Positions 8,204 to 16,720 are shown, numbered from the stretch's first letter. The stretch is DNA of 64,000 bases from CAYTKU01 sp964550845 (GCA_964550845.1 CAZKAD010000001.1:186001-250000), one strand, 5' to 3'. Program-made: numbers and translations. The notes: a model not told the origin generated them from the letters alone.

Positions 8204-8310
8204 GAAAAAATGGGGAAAAACGTAGAATTACCTCGTTATTTGCCTCTTGAAGCAGACTCGAATAAGGAGGGTAAATCGGGTTTTTTCTGTTTGATGGGTA
8301 GTCAATCAAA
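8204..8310 (+). repeat. 110-bp non-coding module, copy C
   Basis: The most diverged copy, but it retains CGTTATTTGCCTCTTGAAGC, TAAATCGGGTTTTTT and GATGGGTAGTCAATCA. It starts 47 nt after copy B. Confidence 0.8.
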
Positions 8311-8464
8311 AAGTCAAATTCAATCAAAACTCGGAAAAAATAGGAACAAACAACGAAAATTTCCCGTTCAAATTGCCTCTTTTTTCGGTCATTAGTTCTC
8401 CAAATTGTCTAACCTCAGAACTTCGTACAAAATAAAATCTTTGAAAAATTTTGTGAGAATAAAG

Positions 8465-9295
8465 ATGAGTGGATTTCGACTTTCCCGATTTAGTCGGGAA
8501 AAGTTGTCGATTTTCTGGAGTATCACTGGGCCAACTGGGCCCCAGGGAATTCAAGGAGATACTGGACCAACCGGAGCGACTGGAGCAATCGGACCTACTG
8601 GCTCGACCGGTCCTATTGGTGCAACTGGACCTACCGGCGCGACTGGACCTCAAGGAGTGACTGGTCCCACCGGTCCTATTGGCACAACCGGACCTACCGG
8701 AGCAACTGGTCTTCAAGGGATTCAAGGAGTGACCGGACCTACCGGAGTGACCGGTCCTATTGGCGCGACAGGAGCAACAGGAGCAACCGGCGCGACAGGA
8801 GTCCAAGGATTAACTGGTGCGACAGGAGCAGCTGGATCTTCAGGTGTTGTAACAGGCGTCCAATATTATGCGTATCAAGTCACAGGAACATTTGCTGCCG
8901 GTCTCACAGCTTCGACTTGGAACGTTCGTAATTTGAATGTTGTACTTCCCCATGGAAATTTGGATGGAGTATACACAAGTCTTGCTGCAAATACAATTAC
9001 ATTTCAACCTGGTAAATATAGTATCTTTGTTGTGGCATCTTTGTTTGCGGTCGATCGAAATATGATGAGAATTCAAGATACAACCAACAATGTAATCATA
9101 GGAACGGGACTTTCAACTTTTGGTAATGCTCAGAACAGCGTCGCCGCAATATTAAATGCCCTATCAGCTGTCAATGTTCAAATACAACATTGGTGTCAAA
9201 CTACCAATGGAGCTGGACAAGGTATAGAACAAATTGGATTACCTACAGCAGCCAATTCATATATGATCGTTAAAATCGAGAAATTAAGTTATTGA
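8465..9295 (+). CDS. Collagen-like fibre protein with C1q/TNF-like head
   Basis: A 276-aa protein from the ATG at 8465. A short N-terminal part is followed by about 100 residues of uninterrupted Gly-X-Y triplets, mostly GPT, GAT and GIQ. The last ~145 residues are non-collagenous and contain YxYQVTGTFAAG, TFQPGKYSIFVVAS and a closing MIVKIEKL, a pattern of C1q/TNF-like jelly-roll trimerisation heads as in bacterial BclA. Thr-rich triplets are common O-glycosylation sites. It is probably a virion surface fibril; that is inference from family and composition. Confidence 0.88.
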   Translation: MSGFRLSRFSREKLSIFWSITGPTGPQGIQGDTGPTGATGAIGPTGSTGPIGATGPTGATGPQGVTGPTGPIGTTGPTGATGLQGIQGVTGPTGVTGPIGATGATGATGATGVQGLTGATGAAGSSGVVTGVQYYAYQVTGTFAAGLTASTWNVRNLNVVLPHGNLDGVYTSLAANTITFQPGKYSIFVVASLFAVDRNMMRIQDTTNNVIIGTGLSTFGNAQNSVAAILNALSAVNVQIQHWCQTTNGAGQGIEQIGLPTAANSYMIVKIEKLSY

Positions 9296-9302
9296 GGACT
9301 TT

Positions 9303-9332
9303 TAGTGGTTAAACGTCCCAAAAAAGGGACTT
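9303..9332. repeat. Dispersed palindromic repeat, single copy
   Basis: GGTTAAACGTCCC followed by AAAAAAGGGACTTT lies between convergent genes. Confidence 0.6.
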
Positions 9333-9338
9333 TCACGA

Positions 9339-10883
9339 TCACTCAATTCTCCAAGTTCGAAGAATTTGATCACAATTGTCAGGGAAAGGAAACGAAATTA
9401 AATTATCGCCATCACGTTGCCATCCATCGTAAAATAAATAGACACTTCCGAAATCAAACGGAAAACCGAACAAATATTTCTTCAACGTGTCAAGCAGTTT
9501 TTGTTGACGAGCTTTCTTTTCAATTCGTTGAACGACGTGATTAACCCGGAATGTATCTGGATTGTATCGAATGAAGAGGAGTTGTTTTCGAAAGGTCCGA
9601 AATAGAGCTTCCATTCGTTCAAATTCACAATTCCTCCCGATGTATCTTGCATGCTGATTTTCGTCAACTTCGATGATGATTGCATGCCCATCAAATTCAA
9701 ACACGATATCAGGTCGATATTTGTTGCAAGTTTTGTCAATCACAACATCGACTAAATGCGGTGTGTATCCATTGGCAGTTAAAAAGGCAACAATTTCGTT
9801 CTGCTTGACTAAGCGTTGAGACTTATTTCGATATTGGGCATAATATTGATCAGTGGCTAGACAAAAGTTAATACATAATCCATCCGAGTTGACGACGTCG
9901 AGACGTGAACATCGTATGCAAATTCTTTCGGAGAGGTCGATTTCACCAGTTTCTGGGTGGAGTTTACAATGGGCTGGTTTTCGAATACCAAGAGATGCAA
10001 TCTCGGTGCAGCCTTTCGATTCGCAACGATGAGTTGGATTTGGGATCATCCATGGTTGTTTACATTGGGAACAAAAAGCAGGTTTGTTACCTGGGAAATT
10101 AAAATAGGCGGTTGTCCCACATGAACAGTATGATTTTGTTAGATTAATCATATCGGGACTTTTACATCCTCCACAACGAATTCGTTGTCGATCTTCAAGA
10201 TAGCCAAAACTGGCTTTTTTATTACCACATACTTGACATCTCGGATAATCAAATGAAATCATTCCTGTTTCTTGATGTTCACCACAACGTTCTTTTTTTC
10301 CATTTGGATATCCAAAATGCCTCTGAGATTGACATCGATTTCCTTTTTCATCGACAAAAGTGCACATTTGTCCATTGGTCATATTTTTTAAATTTTTCAT
10401 CCCTGGTGTTTTGTGTTCGTCGCAAAATTGTGGTGATTCTCCGAGATGTCCAAATTGCGCTCTTGTTTCGCATCCTTCCCGAAGGCATTTTTTACTATTG
10501 ACATCTTCCATGTCGTTCGATTTACACTTTCCGCAATGAGTTGCTGTTTGTCCAGGAAATCCAAAATTTGGTCGCGACTCACATTTAATTCCGTCTTTAC
10601 CAAGGCATTTCGAATGTGTAAGATCTTCCATCCAAGTTTCCTTATGTGTTGTACATCGAATGCGACGTCCACCGGATACCCCAAAACTAGCCCCTTTTCC
10701 ACAAATCTCACATTTCCGATTTTTTCGAAACCACTCCCTTACCGGATGATGTTTCATTTCAATTACTTCATCAGAAAATTTCGGTTTTCGACGACGTTGT
10801 TCAATGGTGGTGTAATAACAAGCGGCATCGTAGACATGTTGAAGAATGCCGAATGCAGTTTCAAAATCGATAGCGAAATCCAT
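9339..10883 (-). CDS. EsV-1-7 repeat protein fused to a PD-(D/E)XK (VSR-like) nuclease domain
   Basis: A 514-aa protein. The start at 10883 is preferred because a frame start at 10916 would include the hairpin of the upstream gene. Residues 58-320 hold seven Cys/His repeats with the EsV-1-7 pattern (C-x4-C, FG, C-x2-H or C-x2-C, GM), e.g. CETRAQFGHLGESPQFCDEH. These repeats are known from brown algae (IMMEDIATE UPRIGHT) and some giant viruses and probably bind zinc. Residues ~350-450 form a nuclease-like domain: KYRPDIVFEFDG (390-400) then IIIEVDENQH (402-411), as in VSR/DUF559-type endonucleases. The C-terminus is globular and Phe/Tyr-rich. A zinc-guided DNA-cutting role is inference. Confidence 0.85.
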   Translation of the reverse strand: MDFAIDFETAFGILQHVYDAACYYTTIEQRRRKPKFSDEVIEMKHHPVREWFRKNRKCEICGKGASFGVSGGRRIRCTTHKETWMEDLTHSKCLGKDGIKCESRPNFGFPGQTATHCGKCKSNDMEDVNSKKCLREGCETRAQFGHLGESPQFCDEHKTPGMKNLKNMTNGQMCTFVDEKGNRCQSQRHFGYPNGKKERCGEHQETGMISFDYPRCQVCGNKKASFGYLEDRQRIRCGGCKSPDMINLTKSYCSCGTTAYFNFPGNKPAFCSQCKQPWMIPNPTHRCESKGCTEIASLGIRKPAHCKLHPETGEIDLSERICIRCSRLDVVNSDGLCINFCLATDQYYAQYRNKSQRLVKQNEIVAFLTANGYTPHLVDVVIDKTCNKYRPDIVFEFDGHAIIIEVDENQHARYIGRNCEFERMEALFRTFRKQLLFIRYNPDTFRVNHVVQRIEKKARQQKLLDTLKKYLFGFPFDFGSVYLFYDGWQRDGDNLISFPFPDNCDQILRTWRIE

Positions 10884-10885
10884 AT

Positions 10886-10909
10886 TTTGTTTCCCTAAGA
10901 GGAAACAAA
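10886..10909. terminator. Hairpin, 9-bp stem
   Basis: TTTGTTTCC pairs with GGAAACAAA around CTAAGA. It separates two leftward genes. Confidence 0.55.
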
Positions 10910-10912
10910 GGA

Positions 10913-10920
10913 TCAATTTT
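10913..10920 (-). promoter_or_regulatory. AAAATTGA promoter-like octamer
   Basis: 29 nt before the chosen start at 10883 and inside the longer alternative frame, which supports the shorter start. Confidence 0.6.
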
Positions 10921-10948
10921 TAACCAGTCCAGAGGACGTTTAAACGTC
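10919..10948. repeat. Dispersed palindromic repeat, single copy
   Basis: TTAACCAGTCCAGAGGACGT followed by TTAAAC between two leftward genes. Confidence 0.65.
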
Positions 10949-10960
10949 TTTTTTTTCGAT

Positions 10961-11350
10961 CTAAGTCTCTCTCAACTCGTGTAAAATCTCAGTCGCAGAA
11001 TTGAGTGCCTTTTGACTCTCTGCAAGTTGTCGTTCAAGCTGATCGAGTCGATCTTGAATTAGTTCCTCTCGTTGTTTTGCCTGTTCTTCGGAACGCTTAG
11101 CCTGTTCCTCGGAATGTTTAAGTTCAGCCAGATGTTTTTCTTTCATCGAGGTAAGTGCTGATTCGGCCCCCACGAGATATTGGTCAATTTGATTCAATTG
11201 TCGGATATAATCTTTATTCAGTTCATCTTGGCGGTCAAGCTCGGCTATATTTTCATTCAACACTTGTCCAACATCGCGAAGATGGGTTGCTATCTCACGA
11301 TGAAGATTGTCGTCGTTTAGACTTAGACTTAAACTTTGTGAATCAGTCAT
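10961..11350 (-). CDS. Coiled-coil protein
   Basis: A 129-aa protein, almost entirely charged heptad sequence from about residue 18 onward. It includes a duplicated SEEQAKRSEEQAKQREE segment and LDQLERQLAESQKAL. The first residues are Ser/Leu-rich (SLSLSLND). No enzyme motif, signal or membrane segment. A structural or scaffolding role is likely but unproven. Confidence 0.7.
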   Translation of the reverse strand: MTDSQSLSLSLNDDNLHREIATHLRDVGQVLNENIAELDRQDELNKDYIRQLNQIDQYLVGAESALTSMKEKHLAELKHSEEQAKRSEEQAKQREELIQDRLDQLERQLAESQKALNSATEILHELRET

Positions 11351-11420
11351 TTTTAAAAACCTTTGTGGATGTTTAAGAAGAATTGAAACTCTTTATTTCA
11401 AGATCTCAAGATTAAAAACC

Positions 11421-11428
11421 AAAATTGA
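11421..11428 (+). promoter_or_regulatory. AAAATTGA promoter-like octamer
   Basis: 83 nt before the ATG at 11512, the widest spacing in the set. Confidence 0.4.
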
Positions 11429-11511
11429 TTTTTTTGATCAAAAATAATTGAATTTTGACTTGCACTCAAGAACCTCAAAAAAACGTTCTTCACCTCATTC
11501 CCAATTTCCCA

Positions 11512-12152
11512 ATGAATTCCTTTGACGCTCACATTTCTATCTATTTGATGATTGTACTCGCCTCAATCGACCGTCCCTTGTGTTTGCTTCTAGTTTGCTT
11601 CTGGTACATTGGTCTGATCCAATTCTTGAATCAAAAGGTTAACGCAATGNNNNNNNNNNNNNNNNNNNNNNNNNNNNNNNNNNNNNNNNNNNNNNNNNNN
11701 NNNNNNNNNNNNNNNNNNNNNNNNNNNNNNNNNNNNNNNNNNNNNNNNNTTGCTTCTGGTACATTGGTCTGATCCAATTCTTGAATCAAAAGGTTAACGC
11801 AATGACGAATCTTCAAACGATTTGTTTGTTGATTGGATTTGTATTGGGTCTAGTCGCGTTGAATCACCATTCGATTGATCAATTCGAATTTGTGATCATG
11901 CATTTGATTCGAATCGTGATAATTGTATTGTATGCAATTCTTTTAGCCATCGTTGTTGACGTCTTTTTCTTGCTCGTCTTCGTTGTAATCTTTTGGACTG
12001 CCGATGGGATCAAGTGGACACTTGATCGCCTTCAAATTGGCAAAGATCAAAAAGCTCATCATATCCATGAGCTTCTTTGCCAATCAGTTGTAAATGTTTC
12101 TGAATTTTTGGAGAAACATTTGATCATCTGCCTCACCGTTACGTCAGACTAA
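11512..12152 (+). CDS. Multi-pass membrane protein interrupted by an assembly gap
   Basis: The frame opens at ATG 11512 and meets 100 N at 11650. The 55 nt before the gap and the 55 nt after it are identical. Collapsing them joins the two halves in frame (...LNQKVNAM-TNLQTICLL...) with no residue lost, giving about 158 aa. It would have hydrophobic segments at CLLLVCFWYIGLIQFL, ICLLIGFVLGLVAL and a long stretch RIVIIVLYAILLAIVVDVFF, then a soluble C-terminus. Function unknown. Confidence 0.6.
11650..11749. other. Assembly gap, 100 N
   Basis: Exactly 100 N, a default gap length, flanked by identical 55-mers (11595-11649 and 11750-11804). The gap is probably artificial. Confidence 0.95.
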
Positions 12153-12176
12153 CTTTTTTTGTTTACTTTTAACTTA

Positions 12177-12228
12177 AGATAAAACTCGAAAAACAAACAA
12201 AAAGATAAAACTCGAAAAACAAACAAAA
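12177..12228. repeat. 26-nt tandem repeat, two copies
   Basis: AGATAAAACTCGAAAAACAA followed by ACAAAA occurs twice without a spacer, just past the membrane protein gene. Confidence 0.8.
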
Positions 12229-12239
12229 AAAATCCCGGT

Positions 12240-12267
12240 GATTCTTTTCTTCTCGAAGAAAAGAATC
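12240..12267. terminator. Hairpin, loop CTCG
   Basis: GATTCTTTTCTT and AAGAAAAGAATC form a perfect 12-bp stem around CTCG, between convergent genes. Confidence 0.7.
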
Positions 12268-12284
12268 ATCATCCTTTACTAATA

Positions 12285-13652
12285 TTACATCGTCATTTGT
12301 TTCATTTGTCGATAAGCTGGGTTATCAATTGAAGTAATTGGATACTCTCCGTAAAAGCCAAAACATTTATCTTTTCTCAACCAATATCTCAATGAAGATG
12401 GATGCGAATAGGCAATCGCTAGTCTTGAAGATGAGTCTAACAAATACATCTGAGATTGGAAGTATTCATAATGCACAGTTTTCAAATCTTCATTTCCGAC
12501 GAAAGTATTTACATTCAAGAGAAGTAAATAAGAAGGGATTGAAAAAGCCGGAAGACTTCCTTTACTTCGTTCAGCAGTATCTCGATAAGATTCAGGAATT
12601 AAAGCATACAAATAAATTCGCTGTCCATCAACTTGAAACCAAGTATAGAAAAATCGAAGACTTGTAACGTAATTATGATCATTAATCAAACCCTTTCCCG
12701 CTTTTCTTTCATCTGAAAGAACAAAATCAGAATCGTCAGACAATTGTTTCCTCTCTTTGACAGTCAAAAAACATTCCGATGGCAATTTACCAAGAGTGCA
12801 ATTTTTTGCTAATTGATTCAAATAAGGAGTTGGATCCATGAAGAAAGCAAATTTTGATGCCTCTCCAACCAAAGGAGCGAAAAATGGATTCGGCATCAAA
12901 ACATCTGGATTGTCCATTCCATTTTTTGTGTAGATCGCATCTCGAAATTGCTCATAAAAATCTTCTTCGAGATATGAATCGGGTGTAAGAAAATGATCCG
13001 GATGAAACACTTCAATTTCGGGGTGAGCAAACATTTGGATATAACCAGCCTTATTTTTTGTTAAACAGACAGGAAGATGTTTTCCATTCCAAAATGAAGG
13101 TGTAAATTGAAGAGGTTCGTCAAGACTTTCAAAAGCATCGATATTGTAGACCGGATTATTGATTCAATGTTTGAGTGCGAGTCGAATTAATTGATCATAA
13201 TTCGTTTTGTGAAAAATAATTGATCCATGGGGAATATATCGTTGCAATTTTTGGAAATTTAAATCATCGTCGAAATAAAGGTAGGCTGGATCAACGCGTT
13301 TAATTTTACCTGCAAAATCAGGCAGTTCAGATCGAGGATAATATTGCTTCGATTTCCAAAATTCTGTCAGAGCCTGAAAGAATTGATACAATTTGTTTTC
13401 ACTCTGATCAAGGACCTTGAATCCAACTGAAAAGGTTGGAAAATAAAGACCATAATATCCAATTACTTTCTCGGATTTCTTCTTAGTTTTACTCTTACTC
13501 TTACTTTTACTCTTTCTCTTACTCGTTTCAACAAATTTCTTTTCCTGGATGACATTCTTGATTGATTTTGCCTCGCCAATTGAAGAAATGATATAATCTG
13601 GATGATGACGGGCAGGAAATAAATCGATTTCGTTAATCTCTAGTTCGGACAT
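12285..13652 (-). pseudogene. Broken copy of the 678-aa protein at 17902 (in-frame TGA, C-terminal truncation)
   Basis: Two open segments in the same frame (13652 to 13164, then down to 12285) are separated only by a TGA at 13164-13166. Reading through it gives LKH-stop-INNPVYNI, which aligns with MEHRINNPIYDI of the intact paralogue, so one base change (AGA or CGA to TGA) explains the break. Alignment continues through FTPSFWNGK, MFAHPEIE, PNPFFAPLVGE and FFMDPTPYLNQL and ends at YPITSIDNP, about 210 residues before the intact C-terminus. A KSKSKSKSK insertion lies in the N-terminal part. Programmed readthrough is possible, but the missing C-terminus favours decay. An internal ATG could allow a separate 249-aa product. 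Confidence 0.75.
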
Positions 13653-13712
13653 TTTCTGAAGCATTAACATTTGAAAAGGGGAAATTATTTTCTCGAATGA
13701 AAAAATAATTTT

Positions 13713-13784
13713 TACTTCAATTACTTTGATTACTTCAATTACTTTGATTACTTCAATTACTTTGATTACTTCAATTACTTCTAT
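13713..13784. repeat. 18-nt tandem repeat, four copies
   Basis: TACTTCAATTACTTTGAT in four head-to-tail units, the last one altered and overlapping the stop codon of the leftward gene. Confidence 0.85.
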
Positions 13785-14536
13785 CCGTACAGTCCAATTG
13801 CAAATAGAGACTTTTCAAGTTGTTGCCTCAATGTCACATTGACTGGCGGAATCACTGGATCCATTTCGCTTGGAGGAATAGCCGACCCGTCAGAATAGAA
13901 ATAATTGTATTGCCCCTTCTTCCAAGGATTATTGAGAATATAATAACCGTTTTGATCGGCAAAGTAAGCGTACATGTAATAATAATCCGGAGAATCTGGA
14001 AAAGATTCAACGTAAATCCAACCTTCGTGAATTGTTCCTCCAGCCAGTACCTTATAGTATCCTTGTTTAATTAATACTCTTTGATAGGAAAATTTTGGAT
14101 CTTTAAGATTAATCGTTTTAGGGCTAAACGGGCGATAAACATAACTATATCCCCGGTATGACAAAACAGGAGAATTTGAATTGAACCCAAACAGAGAAGA
14201 GGGAGGAGTGAATTTCAAATTTGTTCCAGGAACGGTACCATCGGAAAGAACCGCATAGACGACGTTTGGTGGAGGAGTTTTTGGGTGAAACGTACCGGCG
14301 GGGCTTCCAAAATTGGGAGCTTGAAATTGATTAGGAGCTAATTGAGTTTGTAATCGAAGGAGATTATCATCTCCGACCAGATATCCCTTCAAAGTTGGTT
14401 CACTAAGTGTAACTTTCGCTTTAACTCCCGTCATTGATCTGTAATTCATCAAACTAATTAAGACGAGAAGGAGACTGAAATAGAAGACAATCACTAAGAG
14501 CATCCCCCATCCGATTGCTGAGACCACTGCAGACAT
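13781..14536 (-). CDS. Membrane-anchored protein with Pro/Tyr-rich ectodomain
   Basis: A 251-aa protein counted from the ATG at 14536, chosen because the longer frame would run through a hairpin (14589-14616) and overlap the next gene. A single strong N-terminal transmembrane segment (MLLVIVFYFSLLLVLISL) is preceded by a short tail. The rest is Pro-, Tyr- and Gly-rich without Cys, e.g. GYSYVYRPFSP and YYYMYAYFADQNGYY. It is likely an exposed virion or membrane protein. No family is recognised. Its stop codon lies in the last unit of the 18-nt tandem repeat. Confidence 0.65.
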   Translation of the reverse strand: MSAVVSAIGWGMLLVIVFYFSLLLVLISLMNYRSMTGVKAKVTLSEPTLKGYLVGDDNLLRLQTQLAPNQFQAPNFGSPAGTFHPKTPPPNVVYAVLSDGTVPGTNLKFTPPSSLFGFNSNSPVLSYRGYSYVYRPFSPKTINLKDPKFSYQRVLIKQGYYKVLAGGTIHEGWIYVESFPDSPDYYYMYAYFADQNGYYILNNPWKKGQYNYFYSDGSAIPPSEMDPVIPPVNVTLRQQLEKSLFAIGLYG

Positions 14537-14588
14537 TCTTTTTTTGGAATCGAAAGGAAAAAGAATATTTTCGTTAGAAAATGAGGCC

Positions 14589-14616
14589 TTTTTCTTTCCT
14601 CGAGAGGAAAGAAAAA
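14589..14616. terminator. Hairpin, 13-bp stem, 2-nt loop
   Basis: TTTTTCTTTCCTC, GA, GAGGAAAGAAAAA is a perfect palindrome past the stop of the leftward gene ending at 14643. Confidence 0.65.
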
Positions 14617-14642
14617 TTTTTGAATGTTTAAACGTCCTTGAA

Positions 14643-16034
14643 TTAAGGTGATTTTGTACAACACCATTTGAGGAAGTTTGTCTGTAAATATTTCGGATTA
14701 TAAAATATACTATCATCATAGTCCATTATTATTTGCCATGTCATAAAGTCGGAATTGTTATTGTCATCCAGGCATTTTATGATTAAGTCTTTATTATCAT
14801 TTAAATATTTTTTATATTTCGGAATATCATACATTTTCTTTGTATCCTCATTCTGACAGACAACGATAACCTGAATATTACCTAAGCTACAAAAATCTTT
14901 TAGCTGTTCTTCAATTGGAACATTTGCCGGATTATTTTTGGGAATTATGACACATCTACATGTACTTTCAGAAACTAACTTTACATCATTTAATTCATCA
15001 TTACGATAAAATTCAGAAGATTCAAGAAATCTTACACCAATCATAGTAAGTAAAGACTGTACCCATGTTGTCAGTAAACATTCATTATAATCATAAAATA
15101 TAATTTGTTTTTCTTCACATTTTACTACCAAGTTATACATTAATTTTTTATATTGAATTAATACATCATTCAATATTAATGATTTTAAAATATCTTCGAC
15201 GATATTAATATTAAGATCGGATATGTTGTTTGTATTAAATATAATATTGCTACAGTAACAATTTTCGTATGCTAGTATTTTATCTCCAATTACTTCATCA
15301 AGAGGAGTAAATGTCATATTTATGGCATTGAATACATTATAGTCTTTTCCAGATTTGGAACATTGGCGCGGAACAACGTATTCGTGACGAGGGGTGTTAT
15401 AAAATTTATAATCCTCTATACAGCATGTGTCAAGTGTATCTTTCCATATTTTTTCGATGTCAAAACATATGTCTTTTTGACATTGTTTGATAAAGCCTTT
15501 CAAAGAGAATTCAGTAAACATATCGCCATGTAATGCTAACACTATCCAAGGACAACCCTTGTATTTTACGTACGCTTGTTTATATCCTGTAGTTTTAATA
15601 ATTATTTTATCAATTCCGCTATATTTAATCCACTCTTTGTACGTCGTAATTTGATTATTGGGATGGTTATTCTTTTTGACTTCATCATTAACCTTTGTTT
15701 CAACTTCATTCACACACTTCTTACCTTCATCTTTAATAACCAAATAAATAACATCAATCATATTTCTATAATCGCCTTCAAAATATTCGTTACCGAAATC
15801 TTTTCTTTGTTTGAAATTTTGTCGAAACTTCTCAAGGACATCTTTTTCAACACATACACAATCATTACAGATCATTTGAAATAACAAAACCGAACCTTTC
15901 GGATATTGGGCGAACCTTTTGTGATTTTCTTGAGTAGTTCGTCCAACTTTGTAGACATTTTCTTTTGTCTTGACAAATTCTCTCAATTGTAACAAATAAA
16001 TATAGTTTGTTGTAATAACTTCATTTTCAGCCAT
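14643..16034 (-). CDS. T5orf172/GIY-YIG-like protein, AT-rich outlier
   Basis: A 463-aa protein. The first ~100 residues fit the T5orf172 (MUG113) domain of the GIY-YIG-like superfamily common in giant viruses: YIYLL (11-15), VYKVGRT (27-33), RFAQYPKGS, CNDC and EYFEGD. The remaining ~360 residues are Asn/Asp/Ile-rich with no recognised domain. The codon use is unlike its neighbours: ATA for Ile and A/T at nearly every third position. That suggests recent acquisition from a more AT-rich virus, though it keeps the local promoter octamer and hairpin. Nuclease activity is not certain. Confidence 0.75.
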   Translation of the reverse strand: MAENEVITTNYIYLLQLREFVKTKENVYKVGRTTQENHKRFAQYPKGSVLLFQMICNDCVCVEKDVLEKFRQNFKQRKDFGNEYFEGDYRNMIDVIYLVIKDEGKKCVNEVETKVNDEVKKNNHPNNQITTYKEWIKYSGIDKIIIKTTGYKQAYVKYKGCPWIVLALHGDMFTEFSLKGFIKQCQKDICFDIEKIWKDTLDTCCIEDYKFYNTPRHEYVVPRQCSKSGKDYNVFNAINMTFTPLDEVIGDKILAYENCYCSNIIFNTNNISDLNINIVEDILKSLILNDVLIQYKKLMYNLVVKCEEKQIIFYDYNECLLTTWVQSLLTMIGVRFLESSEFYRNDELNDVKLVSESTCRCVIIPKNNPANVPIEEQLKDFCSLGNIQVIVVCQNEDTKKMYDIPKYKKYLNDNKDLIIKCLDDNNNSDFMTWQIIMDYDDSIFYNPKYLQTNFLKWCCTKSP

Positions 16035-16072
16035 TTGTAATCAGATATTATTCAATCTTACTTTTTACTGAA

Positions 16073-16080
16073 TCAATTTT
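16073..16080 (-). promoter_or_regulatory. AAAATTGA promoter-like octamer
   Basis: 38 nt before the ATG at 16034. Confidence 0.6.
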
Positions 16081-16100
16081 TTTGATTCATTAATGGGTCT

Positions 16101-16128
16101 TTTTCTTTTCCTCGAGAGGAAAGGAAAA
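16101..16128. terminator. Hairpin, about 13-bp stem
   Basis: TTTTCTTTTCCTC, GA, GAGGAAAGGAAAA with one mismatch. A second small hairpin (AAGCCTTCTT...AAGAAGGTTT, ~16143-16165) follows; both lie past the gene ending at 16164. Confidence 0.6.
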
Positions 16129-16163
16129 TTTTTTAACATGCTTAAGCCTTCTTAAAAGAAGGT

Positions 16164-16661
16164 TTAAAACAACGTCAGCTCTGGAGTGAAACGAACCAGA
16201 TGATTGAGCCTTGGAAAGGCCTTTGGGTCCTTCTCGATCTTAGCAGTCAGCTGTGAGAGCTCCTGGAGATTCTGCGGAGGCTTGTCAACCAGGTAAACAA
16301 CTCCGACGCCAGCGGTGTTCTTCGAGAACCTCTTAATCAACTCATCGAAGTTCAACCAATAATAGTCGATGTCAGAGCAGTCATCAGGATCAACCCCAAC
16401 AGGGACAGACTCGGTTCTCAAGTAAAACTCGTCCTGTCCAACTGCGCTGAGGGAGATTTTATCTCCCTTCTCCTCGTAGTCGACCGACAAGATCGAGTTC
16501 TTGTCAGTCACGTTCGACTCGACGTGAGCAAAAAAGATCACGACACGTCCGAAATTCAAAGCTCCGATTCCGGGCTTTGCATCCACAACCTTCAACAAGA
16601 TTCGCAAGGAATCGGAATTTCCCTTCTCGGGAAACTCGGTCAGAAACAGCTTCTTGAACAT
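16164..16661 (-). CDS. Hypothetical protein with GC-rich codon use
   Basis: A 165-aa protein with no recognised domain. It is soluble, with a beta-prone N-terminal half (RILLKVVDAK, GRVVIFFAHVES) and a short helical C-terminus. Its codons are strikingly different from every neighbour: nearly all Lys are AAG, and Leu, Val, Asp and Glu favour G or C in third position. Strong expression with codon selection, or transfer from a GC-richer source, would both explain this. No close homologue is present in the window. Confidence 0.7.
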   Translation of the reverse strand: MFKKLFLTEFPEKGNSDSLRILLKVVDAKPGIGALNFGRVVIFFAHVESNVTDKNSILSVDYEEKGDKISLSAVGQDEFYLRTESVPVGVDPDDCSDIDYYWLNFDELIKRFSKNTAGVGVVYLVDKPPQNLQELSQLTAKIEKDPKAFPRLNHLVRFTPELTLF

Positions 16662-16720
16662 GACTTTCGGAAGAGGAAGATTGAGACTTTGTATGTACGA
16701 AATTTACCAGAGTGTTTAAA

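Larger units (their letters stand above)
7840..8464. other. 625-nt intergenic region with two repeat modules
   Basis: Holds the promoter octamer of the nuclease gene, repeat modules B and C, and a 5' region for the collagen-like gene. No convincing gene is present; short frames here mirror the repeat modules. Confidence 0.6.

Noticed and set aside
8324..8806. Cys/Ser/Gly-rich frame opposite the collagen-like gene
   Set aside because: It is the antisense shadow of Gly-X-Y triplets; similar mirror frames appear opposite the other collagen regions (43586-43864, 45854-46060).
14537..14719. N-terminal extension of the membrane protein to 312 residues
   Set aside because: It would run through a perfect gene-end hairpin and overlap the next gene; the hydrophobic anchor follows the internal ATG at 14536 directly.
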